Part shown: positions 34,315 to 64,000 of the stretch, one piece after another | Numbering within the stretch: position 1 is the first letter of the stretch | Layout: each line of letters starts with the position of its first letter | NCBI RefSeq assembly: GCF_036324505.1 | Contig: NC_086352.1 | Coordinates: 23,655,637-23,719,636, forward strand | Direction: 5' to 3' | Source of the DNA: Eleginops maclovinus | Taxonomy: Eukaryota; Chordata; Actinopteri; Perciformes; Eleginopidae | Length of the DNA stretch: 64,000 nt | Notes under the pieces: model-generated | Databases searched by the model: none | What the model was told of the DNA's origin: nothing | The model's input: the letters and a program-made list of their open reading frames with translations, nothing else | Made by a program: the position numbers and the translations under genes

Positions 34315-34328
34315 GCGCCACCTACTGG
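34315..34328 (-). promoter_or_regulatory. CTCF consensus match
   Basis: The minus strand reads CCAGTAGGTGGCGC, an exact fit to CCASYAGRKGGCRS. It lies between skor1 and pias1, where an insulator separating neuronal skor1 from housekeeping pias1 would be useful. Binding is inferred. Confidence 0.45.
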
Positions 34329-35089
34329 CTTTCCCTTACTTTGAGTTCATTCAATCACTGTGTTGTACTTTCTTCCATTTGTTTGTTTTTTTTTGTTTTT
34401 TTTCTGACTACTAAAATCTGACTGTATTGAGAAGGCAATACTGTTAAATTAAATCCCCAAAATGTCTTTAAGTTCTAGAGACACATCTCACCCCAACTCT
34501 TCTGTCCAACAACAAACACACTTTTTCTTCCATGTATTTAAAGGTTCAATTATTCAGTACTTTTCAAAGGCTGGTGAGGAAATATTGAATAATTAATTGT
34601 GATCCCAAAAAACGTTCAAGTCATAAAAATTATTCTTGGAAGGATGGACAAAAAAAAAACAATTAAGTTTTATAGGGTTCTCTCACCCAGTGTAAACACC
34701 TTGTACGCTTTAATGATCAAACTATACACAATTCAAGCTAAGAGTACAGGACAGTCATTCTAATATTAAATTAGACCAAAATATCTAATTGAGTGTGTCA
34801 CTCACAGAATGAAAACATGCTTGTATGTGTGATACTCTGTTTGCTGTCCACAGGAAATTTGATTTACAGGAGGGTCAAAGGTTAGAGTTACTTCAGCTGG
34901 TTAAATGACTCCTGAATCTGGAGTTTGAAGCTCTTTGTCATTCTTCTACACAATTAAGATATTTTTGTTTTCTCAAAAAATATAGTTTTGTTTGTTTACT
35001 TTTTGTAAAACATTTTTTAATAAACTTTATTTTAAATTATTTGAGAGATACAATTTTATATACAAACATTACATTGATAAAACAAAAAA

Positions 35090-35199
<110 letters not shown>

Positions 35200-35204
35200 A
35201 CCTA

Positions 35205-35656
35205 AACAGTGAGCAGAGCGTTTATATTCTAAGGAGTTGATCGGTCACAGACTCAAAATGCCCCATGGCTGAGTTTGTGATTTGTCCAGGGATTTCCTTC
35301 TTCTTAGTTCAGTTATTATTTGTTTCACGATAGTGTCGCTGTTTATTATTGTCTGGTTTAAAATCATTTTGCGTCTTGTTTTCCAGATCTGCATACATGT
35401 GATGCAAATGACAAGTCGAAAAAGTTCCCTGTTTTTTATGTCCATCTTCTCATCCAGAATACAATACATAATAGAATTATATTTGATATTGAAAACCAAG
35501 TCGATGCCTCGCAGGAGTGTCCAGACCTCCTCGGCTCTGTAGCAGTCCATGAGGAGGTGCTGTAAAGTCTCATCTTCCTCACAGTTAATTATAGGACATG
35601 TTTTGGTTTTAACATAGCAGCTCCATGAAACCACAGCTCTGACCGCAAGTCTGTTG
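35205..35656 (-). pseudogene. 3' fragment of a non-LTR (LINE) ORF2
   Basis: The minus-strand ORF reads KTCPIINCEEDETLQHLLMD then C...AEEVW, a CxxC-H-C type zinc knuckle seen near the C terminus of ORF2 in L1/Tx1-type LINEs, followed by a basic tail. The frame extends a little upstream to about 35656 (RLAVRAVVSW) and stops. Reverse transcriptase and endonuclease are absent, so this is a 5'-truncated dead copy. Confidence 0.65.
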
Positions 35657-36989
35657 ACTGAGATTAGTCACCTCACATCTCTCATGCTCTCTGAGAGCTG
35701 CTTACATTTAATACATTTCAGGACTTCACTACATTCATCAGATGTTATGTTTTTGTATGTTATCACCTTATTTGAAGTAATGTACCATTTTAAAGATCAC
35801 TCTATTGTTTGTTTACCTGACCCTACCTTACCATGTTAGTTAGACTAAGGACACCCCCTGGCAAGACTCAAGGAAAAGTATGATTGTGCATGTGGAGATT
35901 CACATGGATCCGTCAGGCAGTTTCTGATGTGAATAAATATTTTAGTTTCTTTAAAAATTTGTCTCAACATCAGAGTATGTCCAACTTTAGATGCATCTCT
36001 TCTTTAAAATGTTGTGATTAAAATACTCCACATTCAAAGTGAAATGTTGCTTTAGTCAAGAGTTACCAATATCAGATTTTCATTGCACTCCGAAATAAGT
36101 ATGGTATTACTGGGATATCCATATCAAATACATTCTAAAGATGCACTTATATACAAAATTCTAAATATTGTATACTTGCTTTTGTGGCTCTGGCACATTT
36201 GTGTCAGTATGTAACTTAATGCAAATGACCAATAATATAACTATTGCCTTTCTATCGTTGTGATGTCTGTGTTGAGAAAATAATTATTGTCAAACTTGCC
36301 ATCACTTCCCTGTGATTTAAATGCATCATGTCTATAGGGGTACCAGGATTAGGTCTACACGGTTTTGAAATGTAACTTTTCTGGTAAAACAGGGTAGTTT
36401 ACATTTTTAATACAAAGAAGACAAGAATATGGAGTGACAGGTCTATTAAAGGGGAAGTTAACCATTACAAAAGAGAAAAACAATACTTGATAGGAGTGCA
36501 GATAGCTTTGGTTTGATTGGCCCATGTTTTCAGACATAACTCCACACCAAATACAATAGAGGTGGTTTGGATGTTGTTTGTGGACACTCAAGAAAAGAAA
36601 ATGCTATTTATTATGCTATTTTATTATATTTTTTCAGATAATGGGCAAATCTAATTGTAGGACATAATGTTCATCTGGATTATCCACAGAAGTCTTAATA
36701 TGGACTACTTCTCCAGCAGTTCCACTGAAAACTGAAAGCAAATTTGCTATAAAAAACGACTTAAAATGTTTACATATGAATATGTAAAATAAATATGTAT
36801 AGGATAATGAGATAATAGGTGTTAAAAGAACAGTGTACCATTTATAATATCTGATTACGGTAAACAATTTATAGGCTTATTGGCTTGTAATTGAACTATT
36901 CATATCACACTGCTGTGTAGCTTTTATTTATATACTTTATATATATGCTTGTTTAAAGTTTATTTTATTCTCTTTGCTTTTTAAAAACT

Positions 36990-37125
36990 TTGTTTTTAAA
37001 TGTCATTTTATAATATGTTTCCACTGCACCATTTCTTAATGGTCTTAATGTCTTTAATTTTTGTAAATCACTTTAAATTGCCTTGTGTAGAAAGGTGCTA
37101 TACAAATAAATGTGCCCTGCCTTAA
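36990..37125 (+). repeat. L2-like LINE/V-SINE 3' tail
   Basis: GTAAATCACTTTAAATTGCC, then TGTAGAAAGGTGCTATACAAATAAATG and CCCTGCC match, as I recall it, the 3' end of L2-clade LINEs and the SINEs that borrow it. It ends about 185 bases before the pias1 ATG. Confidence 0.65.
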
Positions 37126-37199
37126 GACTTAAGAAGCCAAAAAAAGTAAAAAACAATTAAGATTATTTAAAGATTTGCCCCTTTTTTCCCCATCCATTT

Positions 37200-37308
37200 T
37201 ATGAGTCCTTGAACGCACCCTTGTCTCTGTGTGCGCGTTCACGCAGGAGCTCTGCGCGTCCCTGTCATGTGACAGCACCTAACCACGCATGCGCAAACAA
37301 AAAACAAG

Positions 37309-37320
<12 letters not shown>
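37200..37320 (+). promoter_or_regulatory. pias1 core promoter with E-box, NRF1-like and YY1 motifs
   Basis: A CpG-richer stretch without a TATA box. It contains GTCATGTGAC at 37264-37273 (E-box of the MITF/TFE type), the NRF1-like CGCATGCGC around 37286-37295, and AAGATGGCGG at 37306-37315, a YY1 site that overlaps the start codon. This is a typical housekeeping arrangement. Confidence 0.6.
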
Positions 37321-55805
<18,485 letters not shown>

Positions 55806-57960
55806 GTAAGGGCTCGAGTGGATGTGTTCTGTGTGTCCGCTTGATTTATGGGGAACAATGGTAGATGGATACTTTTCAATCAATATGTATGCATCATATT
55901 TTAACCATTTACACTTAAATAGTAGAAGTCTTGAATGAATTGTTTCTCAGTTAACAAGAATGTTGGTTTCTGTTTCAGTAAGACTTTTATATTTTTAAAG
56001 TTTGGTGTTTTTCTGTAGCTTCATGATGCCAGAATTTACACGGCTGCTTTGTATGCCAAATAGTAGTCATAGACATTCATTAAAACAGACATACAACATC
56101 GTGAACATTAGTGCACAGCCTCTCTCTCCCACTCTCTCTCCCACCCCCACCCCCACCCTCTCCCTCCCCCTCCCCCTTATGTTTCCTGTCTATATCATCA
56201 CCGTCAATTATCCGCTGGGTGTGAAAATGCTGAAAATATGATCTGCAAGGTTGTGGATATTTATGTCATTATATCATTCCAATAATTATGGCCTCAGAAA
56301 ACATTGATATTTGTGTTTCCGCTCTGCTGGAGAGGCTCCCTGTCAGTGTTTGTTTCGTGCTGCCTGCTAATGCTCTGACAGCGCACAGAAATACTACTGC
56401 AACAATATCATTGAAGATATTAGTGTTACCCCACAAGAGCTCAGAGTAAACTGGTGCAGCAGTTGGTTCATTAGAGGTGTGGGTGGAAATATGTTTTAAT
56501 AGAGAAGAATGATTTTGCCTTTCCTGATGTTGGTTTTACTTGCTTGGGTGTTTATTTCCATTAACAGAGCATGTGTTTAGATTAAACCAACGTATACCGA
56601 CTCTTCATATAAATAGTTTTCCTATTTGTAGATGTGTAGTAAATTTAAAGAGTGACATTTGGCCACTGAACACTTGTCAGTATGCATCATAGCTGAGTAT
56701 TGTTTTTATTTTGATGTTTATATTGTTCAGGACTGCTATGCTGGAATTAATTTTAGGTGGGACAAGCAACGCTGCCACATGATGAATTGTCATATTTTAA
56801 TCAAACTTACATATATTCTGCTGTGAGAGCAATTTTACATCAGTGTGGAGCCACTGAATATGAATGAATATATGCATGTAGACCATCAACAACATATGTT
56901 GACACTACTGCATTTATCTACAGCAAATTCACGTCTCCTAGGAAACGCCATTAAGTGATAAATGAGAGCAGAGACACTCCCCGTCAATCTGTAGCCCAGA
57001 AAATAGTTCTGAACTTGCTCTGCATGGACTAAACTTTCTGTCTCCAATGTGGCAAAACACCGCTGTAGTAAGACCAAAATAAGATCATCATGTTTTACAT
57101 CAGATTTTGTGGTTCAATGGTTTAGCAGGTAAATAAATTAACTATAAAGGTCAGATAGAAACTGTAAGAAGAACTTAAAGCAGAAAACTTTCTACGACAT
57201 CAGCAAAGTAAAGATTTCAAAATAAAACACCCTTTGGTTTTATTTATTAAGAGTGAAACCGTCAGAAATGTTCGAGAGTGCTTTGATCAGATTTGATTGA
57301 CGGTAGAACCCTAAACAAACAACCCACCAACTGTCTTCAGACTTTCATTCAAATATTGCAAAATCCACGTCAAACCAAGTAGAAGTAGGCAAATAAAAAC
57401 TCAAATCCTTCATTGAATAGACTTGAACTTTTCCTACTTTGATAAAAACGCTTTTAATCCAAATATCCATATCAAATATTTTCTTGAATTCACTTCTCGA
57501 CAGACTTGTAATCTTTATCTTGGCCGGATTTGTCTTTGCTTTAGAAGTGCATCGAGAACCCAGTCCACATTTAGCCCAAATGCACTCTTTGGGCTCTGGG
57601 ATATATAGCAAATAAATGGAAATGTCTGGATTTTCTTACATTAGCATTTTAATAGAGTAAGAGACCATTTTGTGATTAATTTGCCCGCAGTTGCATGTAC
57701 AAACACAGCGCCTGCAGCTCTGTCATCACACCATCTTTCTCCTCTTCCCCTTTCTCACTCCATCCATTTCCTGCACATATACCAGTTCCCTCTCTCCCCC
57801 ACCCTGCCTTCCATCCTCTCCCGGTCTTGGCGGCCATCCTCGGTTAAAATTTGCATGCAAAGTGATGAAATCATACAGACGTACACCTGTGCCCGCAAAA
57901 CACACCCTCCCCTCATTTGAATCTGAATCGCACATTCTCATCCGTCTCACACACACTGAA

Positions 57961-57989
57961 ACACATACACACACACACACATACACACC

Positions 57990-58060
<71 letters not shown>
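57961..58060. repeat. (CA)n microsatellite
   Basis: CA units with early interruptions (ATAC, CACGCA) and then an uninterrupted run to 58060. Confidence 0.98.
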
Positions 58061-58063
<3 letters not shown>

Positions 58064-58099
58064 TGCACATACAGTACTTTTCAAAACACAGACATACTT

Positions 58100-58320
58100 T
58101 CCAATAAATAATGCATGCTGATCGTATTGTTCCCGCAGAAGCAGAGAGGAGGAAAGAAAGACTGAGAGGAGGAACTCGCACCTCGTATCACAGAGCTGAA
58201 ACAGAGAATTTACTTTGATAAAATCCCTCTTTATCCTTCCTAATAATGAAGAGCAGTAATGAAACCCCTTGATTCATTTTAATTTGGTCCTCATGGGCAA
58301 TGAGGGAGAATTCCTTCTCT
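58100..58320. promoter_or_regulatory. CNE candidate in pias1 intron 2
   Basis: A repeat-free block with AATAATGCATGCTGATCG, TACTTTGATAAAATCC, CTAATAATGAAGAGCAGTAATG and CATTTTAATTTGGTCC, in front of pyrimidine-rich DNA. Texture-based call only. Confidence 0.28.
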
Positions 58321-59329
58321 TGCTTTAACACTCCTGTAGTACTCCCCTCACTCTCTGATCACACTCTTTCACACACTCCCCCCCCTTCTTTGCTTGTTTA
58401 CTTTTCTATGTTCTTCTGATTACTGCTCAATCACACTCCCTCTCTTCCCTCTCTCTCCACTATTGCTGTGGATTCTCCTGTTGTGTCGCCTCCAGTTTCT
58501 CTCTGCCTTACTCTCTCATTTTTTTCCCTGACTCCCTTCCCCCACTTGCTTGCTGATATCTTTTTTTTTTTTCTCCAGGAGAAAGCTGATTTGTTGGCCC
58601 TGTATGTGCTTAACCAAAATTCTGACAGGATTCTTACAAATGTGCATGTGCACAACAGACTTAAGACAGAACATATTATGACTTGGTGTGTCCTTGCATC
58701 TAAAATCTAAACAAATAACTCAGAGAGAGTGTGTTTTCACAGCTGAACTGCAGGCATTTCATACAATTCAGACAAATGTGAAATGGAATAGAAAATGGTT
58801 TTATGTTTGTACACAATTTGGCATAAAAGATTGATGCTTCAGAAGACATTACAGGAGAAAAACAGTAGGACCTGCCAAGATGTTTAATTATAAAAATGAC
58901 TGAAATGATTATTTAAATAACGATCTAATAATAATAAGAAGAAGAATAAGCTCTGCAATTTGTTTCTTCAACCTGCATATTCCTCTGATCATCAATCAGG
59001 AGTTTTCTCTAAACATACCTTATGCCTGTAGTGTTGCACACATGCAACCGTGCTCTCTCGCTGCAGAGCTATTTCTCTCACTGCAACACCAGTCATGGAG
59101 CTGAAGTAGCGTATATCATTAATAAACTTAGAAAACATTGTAGAGGAGGAAAAAAATGTGAAATCAGATCTATGGTTGCTTAGGAATCTTCATACATGTG
59201 AACATGTTTTCAGATTTTCTGCCTGATTTCTCACAGTAACCTGGTGTCTTGTGTCTATGTAATTGTAGTTATTATCTCTCTCACACCATCTTCCCTCCCT
59301 CACTGTCATTATCCCCCCCCCCCCCATCC

Positions 59330-59660
59330 CTCGCAGTCTTGTGCTCTCTGCTGAGTCTTATCAGTTTGTGGGATAAAGGTTAGCCGGCCTCCAGTCGAGC
59401 CCCGACAGTCTAAACTGGGCAACGGTCTCGGCTGCACCAGCTACTGCTTCATTACCATGGCGACCTCACTGGTTGAACTCTCCATCATTATCTGTCTTCC
59501 ATAGAGAACTATGGCTCAGTGCTCATTATGGATATCATTGTAGAGGGCATGAATTATACATGATGTAATCACCATATCTTCAGGAAAAGGATGCCAGCCT
59601 ATTTTCTGTTTGATGAGCATTTGGTGCATAATGGATTTTTATAAGGGACGATTGCTGCGA
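59330..59660. promoter_or_regulatory. CNE candidate in pias1 intron 2
   Basis: A balanced-composition block with CTTATCAGTTTGTGGGATAA, GTTAGCCGGCC, CTTCATTACCATGGCGACC, CATTATGGATATCATTG and GCATGAATTATACATGATG. It has no repeats or coding frame and differs from its AT-rich flanks. Confidence 0.33.
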
Positions 59661-62429
59661 TATTCACACAATGGAGGTAAATCAGATGGTAAAACAAATA
59701 TCAGTCCAATCAACTGTTTCGAAAAAAGAAGATTTTTTTTTATGTCGAACCTCTAATAACCTCTTTGAAAACTACACATCTCTCCACTAAAAAATGTGTT
59801 TTATTTTTTCCTAAAATGTGGGACCTTTACTATATTGATTTGAAAATCTGAGATTAAAGTTGACCCTCTGCAAGCTAGATCAGGTATGTCACAAATGCAA
59901 AAGCCAATCACTGTAAGTTCTTCAAATGTGACACATCCTGGCTGGTAAACCCTCTGTCTTCAACACAACCCCGGCAAAAGAAGCAAAATTAGCATTAGCA
60001 AAATGATAGAGGCAAACATGTTAACATGCAGTTCTGATGTTAACCTGACCCTCAAGCCTTCTTCCACCGTCCAAATATAACCAAAAAACAATAAATCAAT
60101 ATATTTTCAGAAAGAGTACCTTCATAATATATATGGAAAAAGCAGTGTATTGATGATCAAAATAGTTGCAGATTTCTTTTCTATCCGTTAATTAAAATAC
60201 TTATGCGTTTAGATAAGTATTTGCATAACTATATGTTGTATATTTTATATTGATTATAGGCGCAGTGCCACACAATGACTGAATTCATTGATTATGAATA
60301 CATTTAATTATCTGTGTTTTTAATAAAGCTGCACTCGGTGGTCCTTCATCATTTGTACTTGTGTTCATCCAGCTGCATGCTTGAACACTCAGGTTGGGCT
60401 CTGCTGGTTGTGCACCAGTGAAAGTGTTTTTAAGTTCCTATCTTTTAATATTTCTTAAAGTCAGACCTTGAACTTTTCTACCTTGAAAGTTGCTGCAAAG
60501 AGGTAAACACCAAAGACAAAGATACAAATCGAAGACGTTATCATATCTTTCCATAACAAACGATGTGTGGTATTTCATAAATATAACATTTTTGAGGAAG
60601 AAGAACAGGAGGAAGAACACTAGGCTGTTGTTTAGGTTGTCAATAAAGATTCACTTTTTTCTTATTATATAAATGGTATCATTTTTGATAATGTTAAACC
60701 CTCCCTGATTTCTGATGCTAATAAAACACATTTCAGGAGTTCAGAAGCAGTGAATCCTTCACTTGACATGGAGGATTTTATTGTGAAACATTTCTAGAAA
60801 GTGCTGTGATTAACAACCTTAAGTCTAATATGAAGAAAATCATTGTAAACTATAATCAAGCTTCTATGATTAACCACTGAGTAAATACAAAATGTAAGAT
60901 CCGGCTCATTATGAAGGATTATACTTTAAGTAAAACTCAGAGATCTAATCAACCCCATCCTAGAGTAACCAGGCACTAGGCCAATCATTAGTGATTTTTG
61001 TTGTTTGATTATTTAATTTCATTGTGTCACAAAGTACGATGTCAGAAATTGCGTATCGGGTTGTTTTTTAAACAATCATCCCCCCTGTTGGAATGTCCCT
61101 GAGCAAGCACCCCTAATCTAGGTACATCTTGTTTTGGACATCCTTGAATAGGCAACCAAATACAAGTCTCCTTCTGGAATCAGTAAAGATATGATGTCTT
61201 GTGCATTATCAAATACATGAACCTCTTCGCTCGACATCAACGCACAAGCTGAGATTCAACAGCTCTCGTGCCCGCGTGATCCTGAGCACAATCTTTATCT
61301 CCTAGTAAACTACTCGGCCTTCTCTCATCAAATGAAAATCTTAACTATAAACACTCTGTTTAGATTTGTACAAAATGACTTCCTTCTCTCAGAGTCTATA
61401 AAAGCAGCATTATTGTTTTCTAAGGTGGCTTATCATCATCCCCAGGAGTTGCCTGATTAGACGGACTTAAACTCTGATTGAAGTCTAAACATTTCTAACT
61501 CTTTTAGCTGATCAAAAACATAAGCAGCACTGAGTGTTGCTGTTAGCGTGCTTCAATATGTAATGACTTGTGAATGGCGTATACCTCCCATGGAGCCAAA
61601 CTCTAAAGACATTGTGAAACACAAGATATACATTGATGGGGAAAGCAGATTTCAGCTGCCAGACTGAGAAAACGTAATGCCAGCAATAGCAGTCCTGTAA
61701 GCACACTGGAATGCCCTAATGAGCCCTGTCAATAAATAGCTGTACAACACCCTCATGCAGATAATAGAGGATTCTGGAGAGTTTTCCACTGTCGGTGTGG
61801 GTGTAACATTCAGATCTAACCTTTTGTTGCGGATCCCTCTGGCATTGTAGTTTTTAAATTTGACTGACGCTGAAAGGATTTGTGTCTTTGTCCTGCTTTT
61901 GAATGTTGTTGTATGTTGTGTGTGTGCATGCGTGAGTTTGTGTGCCTGTGGTGTACCAAACAGGGAAAAAGTAGCAAAGCCACTAGCAAGTTAATAAACT
62001 CCAGCTGGGCTTTGTTGTGCTGAGGACAGGCCACAGAGCACAGCACATTCTCTGTAGCTTAGCTCACAGATCTTCCCTGCAAACCAGAACTAAGCCAAGC
62101 ACCGAGGGTTTTCTAGGTATTTACTTAATGCAGGGTCACAAACAGCTTTTTAAGAATATTCATACTATCCAAACTAGTTGGCATTGGTGGCCACAAAGCG
62201 AGCTTGTTGGTAATTTCCCTAAAATATAAAATAAAACATCTTGTACAGCTAGGTTTTGGTGTAAAAGGGTGGTAGAATTTCCCTTTTATTGTCACTATTG
62301 CTTTGCAACCAGATGTGAGCTAACTAGTGAATACATCTATTTAAAAAGATGTATCATTGTGTAGTTCAGTTTTATCTTATCATGTTATCTTTATTATGTG
62401 ACCAGCAACTATAAGTAGCGGAATAAGCA

Positions 62430-62600
62430 TTTGGGTCCTTTAGTTGAGTAACAGTGTAAATATAGTCCATTATAATTCAAAATCCTGCATTCAAAATCTC
62501 ACCAAAGTGAAAGAATAAAAGTATAATCGGCTAGATGTAGTATGAAGACTAAAGGTAGCCACAATGGAGTATAAAGGCACCTTTGAATGTACAGTACGTT
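62430..62600 (-). repeat. Non-autonomous DNA transposon fragment
   Basis: ATTATAATTCAAAATCCTGC, ATTCAAAATCTCACC and AAAAGTATAATCGGC match another part of the teleost family found at 33396 and 38262. Orientation is uncertain. Confidence 0.5.
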
Positions 62601-63854
62601 AATAAAATGTTCTGAGTTATAACATTCCTCTGCTGGTCTTACACAATGTCTAAAGGTGTGTAATATACACTTAGTTGTCAGTTAAACTAAAAGCAGCAAA
62701 ATCATCAGACCTTCAATAAATCCTTTCTTCTTGAAGTTTGTAATGTTTAGTCTTTATCAATTCAATTGAAAACACTTTTCAAAGTGCTGCAAGTGTATTA
62801 TGTTGTACACACTGTTTATCTACAGTATAGAGGCAGTCACTACAAACTATTTCTGCAGCCAGGTTTTATTTGTTAATTTCTACCTTGACAATTATTTTCT
62901 CAAACTTACGTCGACAAATAAAAGTTTATACACATTACTTAATAAAATAGAAACTGACTGCATGTTTTGTGTCCTCCTTGGTTTGTGTCCTCATAACTGT
63001 AAACATCACCCCTTTGGAGGTCATTTTCCCATCTGTCAGTCTCCCCACCACCATCTGTCCCTCCAACACAAAGTACATTTTACATTTTTAGTCTATGTAA
63101 AAGGCTGGTGCAGCAGGGGTCTCGGTAAACCATGAAGGACGGAGAATCTGCAATCTCTATACCTTATCCTCTCTTAGGTCCTTGATAGCACATTTAACAT
63201 CATCCTGACAGTTAAAGCACGATTTAAAAAACTGTTTGATTTATCTGTGTCAGGCACACGGACCACATGTCCTTAGAGAACTCTGTAGTACCCACTCTCT
63301 ACCGTTACAAACTGTCTCTAAAGCAGAGAGCGAGCGATGTTTAGTCAAAACAAACTCTTGGTACTGAATGACGCACAGTCGCTGCAATGATACAAGCTCT
63401 TGTTTGTTCATTTTAATTACACCTGTGAAAATGTGTGTCCCAATGATTCATTAATGTTCATGATCTAATAAGCATCACTAAACAGAATCAAGATTAGATA
63501 GAGCTGTGGGAGAAATGTGCTCCATAACTGAAATTACATTTCTGTTTATAGCATCAGTCATTTTGTGGCATCTTTCAGTGAGGTTAAATAGAGACTTCAT
63601 TCATTGAAATTACATTCTGTATGTGATATAATCAACTTAATGTTTTAAAATGATTTACTTCTTCAACTAGTGAGTTTCTGCTTCAAGTACATGTCATAAA
63701 AGCAAACTAAGCATCCTCTTGTGATATATGAAATGATCCAAAATTATGTAGAAATCAGTTTTTACTTTAATTTTAATTTACTATTATAATCAAAACCATT
63801 TTTCAAATGTTAAACAACAAGTTAAACATTTTTCATTCATTGTTAGATTTATGC

Positions 63855-64000
63855 TAGATATAGCGCTGGAGCCACCAGCCACTTAGCTTGGCATGAATAC
63901 TTTAAACAGGGAAACAACTCCCTAGGAAATATTCTGACAAATCCACAACTCTATTATATTATAACTAATTAGTAAGCTTAATAGAAGCTAGTATTGAGAG
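63855..64000 (+). repeat. Dispersed teleost repeat fragment, cut by window end
   Basis: GCTGGAGCCACCAGCCACTTAGCTTGGCAT, then TTTAAACAGGGAAACAAC and CTAATTAGTAAGCTTA follow a common fish repeat (AGCTTAGCATAAAGACTGGAAAC...) in decayed form. Confidence 0.55.

Larger units (their letters stand above)
55806..64000 (+). other. pias1 intron 2 (continues beyond window)
   Basis: No further pias1 exon is seen. Contents are a pyrimidine-rich stretch at 56118-56178, a CA array at 57961-58060, C runs near 58380 and 59311, two CNE-like blocks and repeat fragments near 62.4 and 63.9 kb. The rest (about 56.2-57.6, 58.7-59.3 and 59.7-62.4 kb) is AT-rich with no feature I can support. Confidence 0.75.

Noticed and set aside
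35850..35862. CCAGGGGGTGTC on the minus strand as a further CTCF site
   Set aside because: Only the 3' half resembles the motif; the 5' half does not fit.

Overview
This window looks like nuclear DNA from a ray-finned fish, probably a spiny-rayed teleost. The evidence is AT-rich intergenic and intronic DNA, many long (GT)n/(CA)n microsatellites, small exons with GT/AG boundaries, and fragments of interspersed repeats that I recognise as teleost families. The three genes I can name, MAP2K5, SKOR1 and PIAS1, all read on the + strand in the order known from human 15q23. The window is therefore a piece of that conserved syntenic block. Species and ohnolog (a or b copy) cannot be fixed from the sequence alone.

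Layout. Positions 1-13084 hold the 3' end of map2k5 (three final coding exons at 1824-1885, 3060-3105 and 12983-13084), with a 9.9 kb last intron that contains several repeat-free, homeobox-motif-rich blocks. Positions 13085-24841 lie between map2k5 and skor1. They hold the map2k5 3' UTR, a probable solo LTR, an old dispersed repeat, an unexplained minus-strand exon-like ORF (14866-14943), and from 19.4 kb several long low-repeat blocks that look like conserved non-coding elements (CNEs). Positions 24853-31032 hold the skor1 coding region in eight exons (765 codons plus stop from the chosen ATG), followed by a 3' UTR with a poly(A) signal at 32079. Positions 32.1-37.3 kb are the skor1-pias1 intergenic region, with transposon debris (including a LINE ORF2 fragment) and three CTCF-like motifs. 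Pias1 starts at 37309; exon 1 encodes eight residues, intron 1 is 18 kb, exon 2 (55322-55805) carries the SAP domain, and the remaining exons lie beyond the window.

How the genes relate. MAP2K5 is the MAP2K that activates ERK5. SKOR1 is a neuronal SKI/SNO-family corepressor. PIAS1 is a SUMO E3 ligase and transcriptional coregulator. They share no operon-like relationship; the linkage most likely persists because regulatory elements for skor1 lie in and next to map2k5 (a regulatory block). The less expected items are two orphan exon-like ORFs (14866-14943 on the minus strand; 50028-50105 on the plus strand inside pias1 intron 1, with its own downstream AATAAA), a CTCF-like motif cluster between skor1 and pias1, a SINE with a perfect 13-bp target duplication, and a transposon tail that starts within about ten bases of the skor1 large-exon splice donor. 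All homology calls come from recall of family sequences; no search was run.
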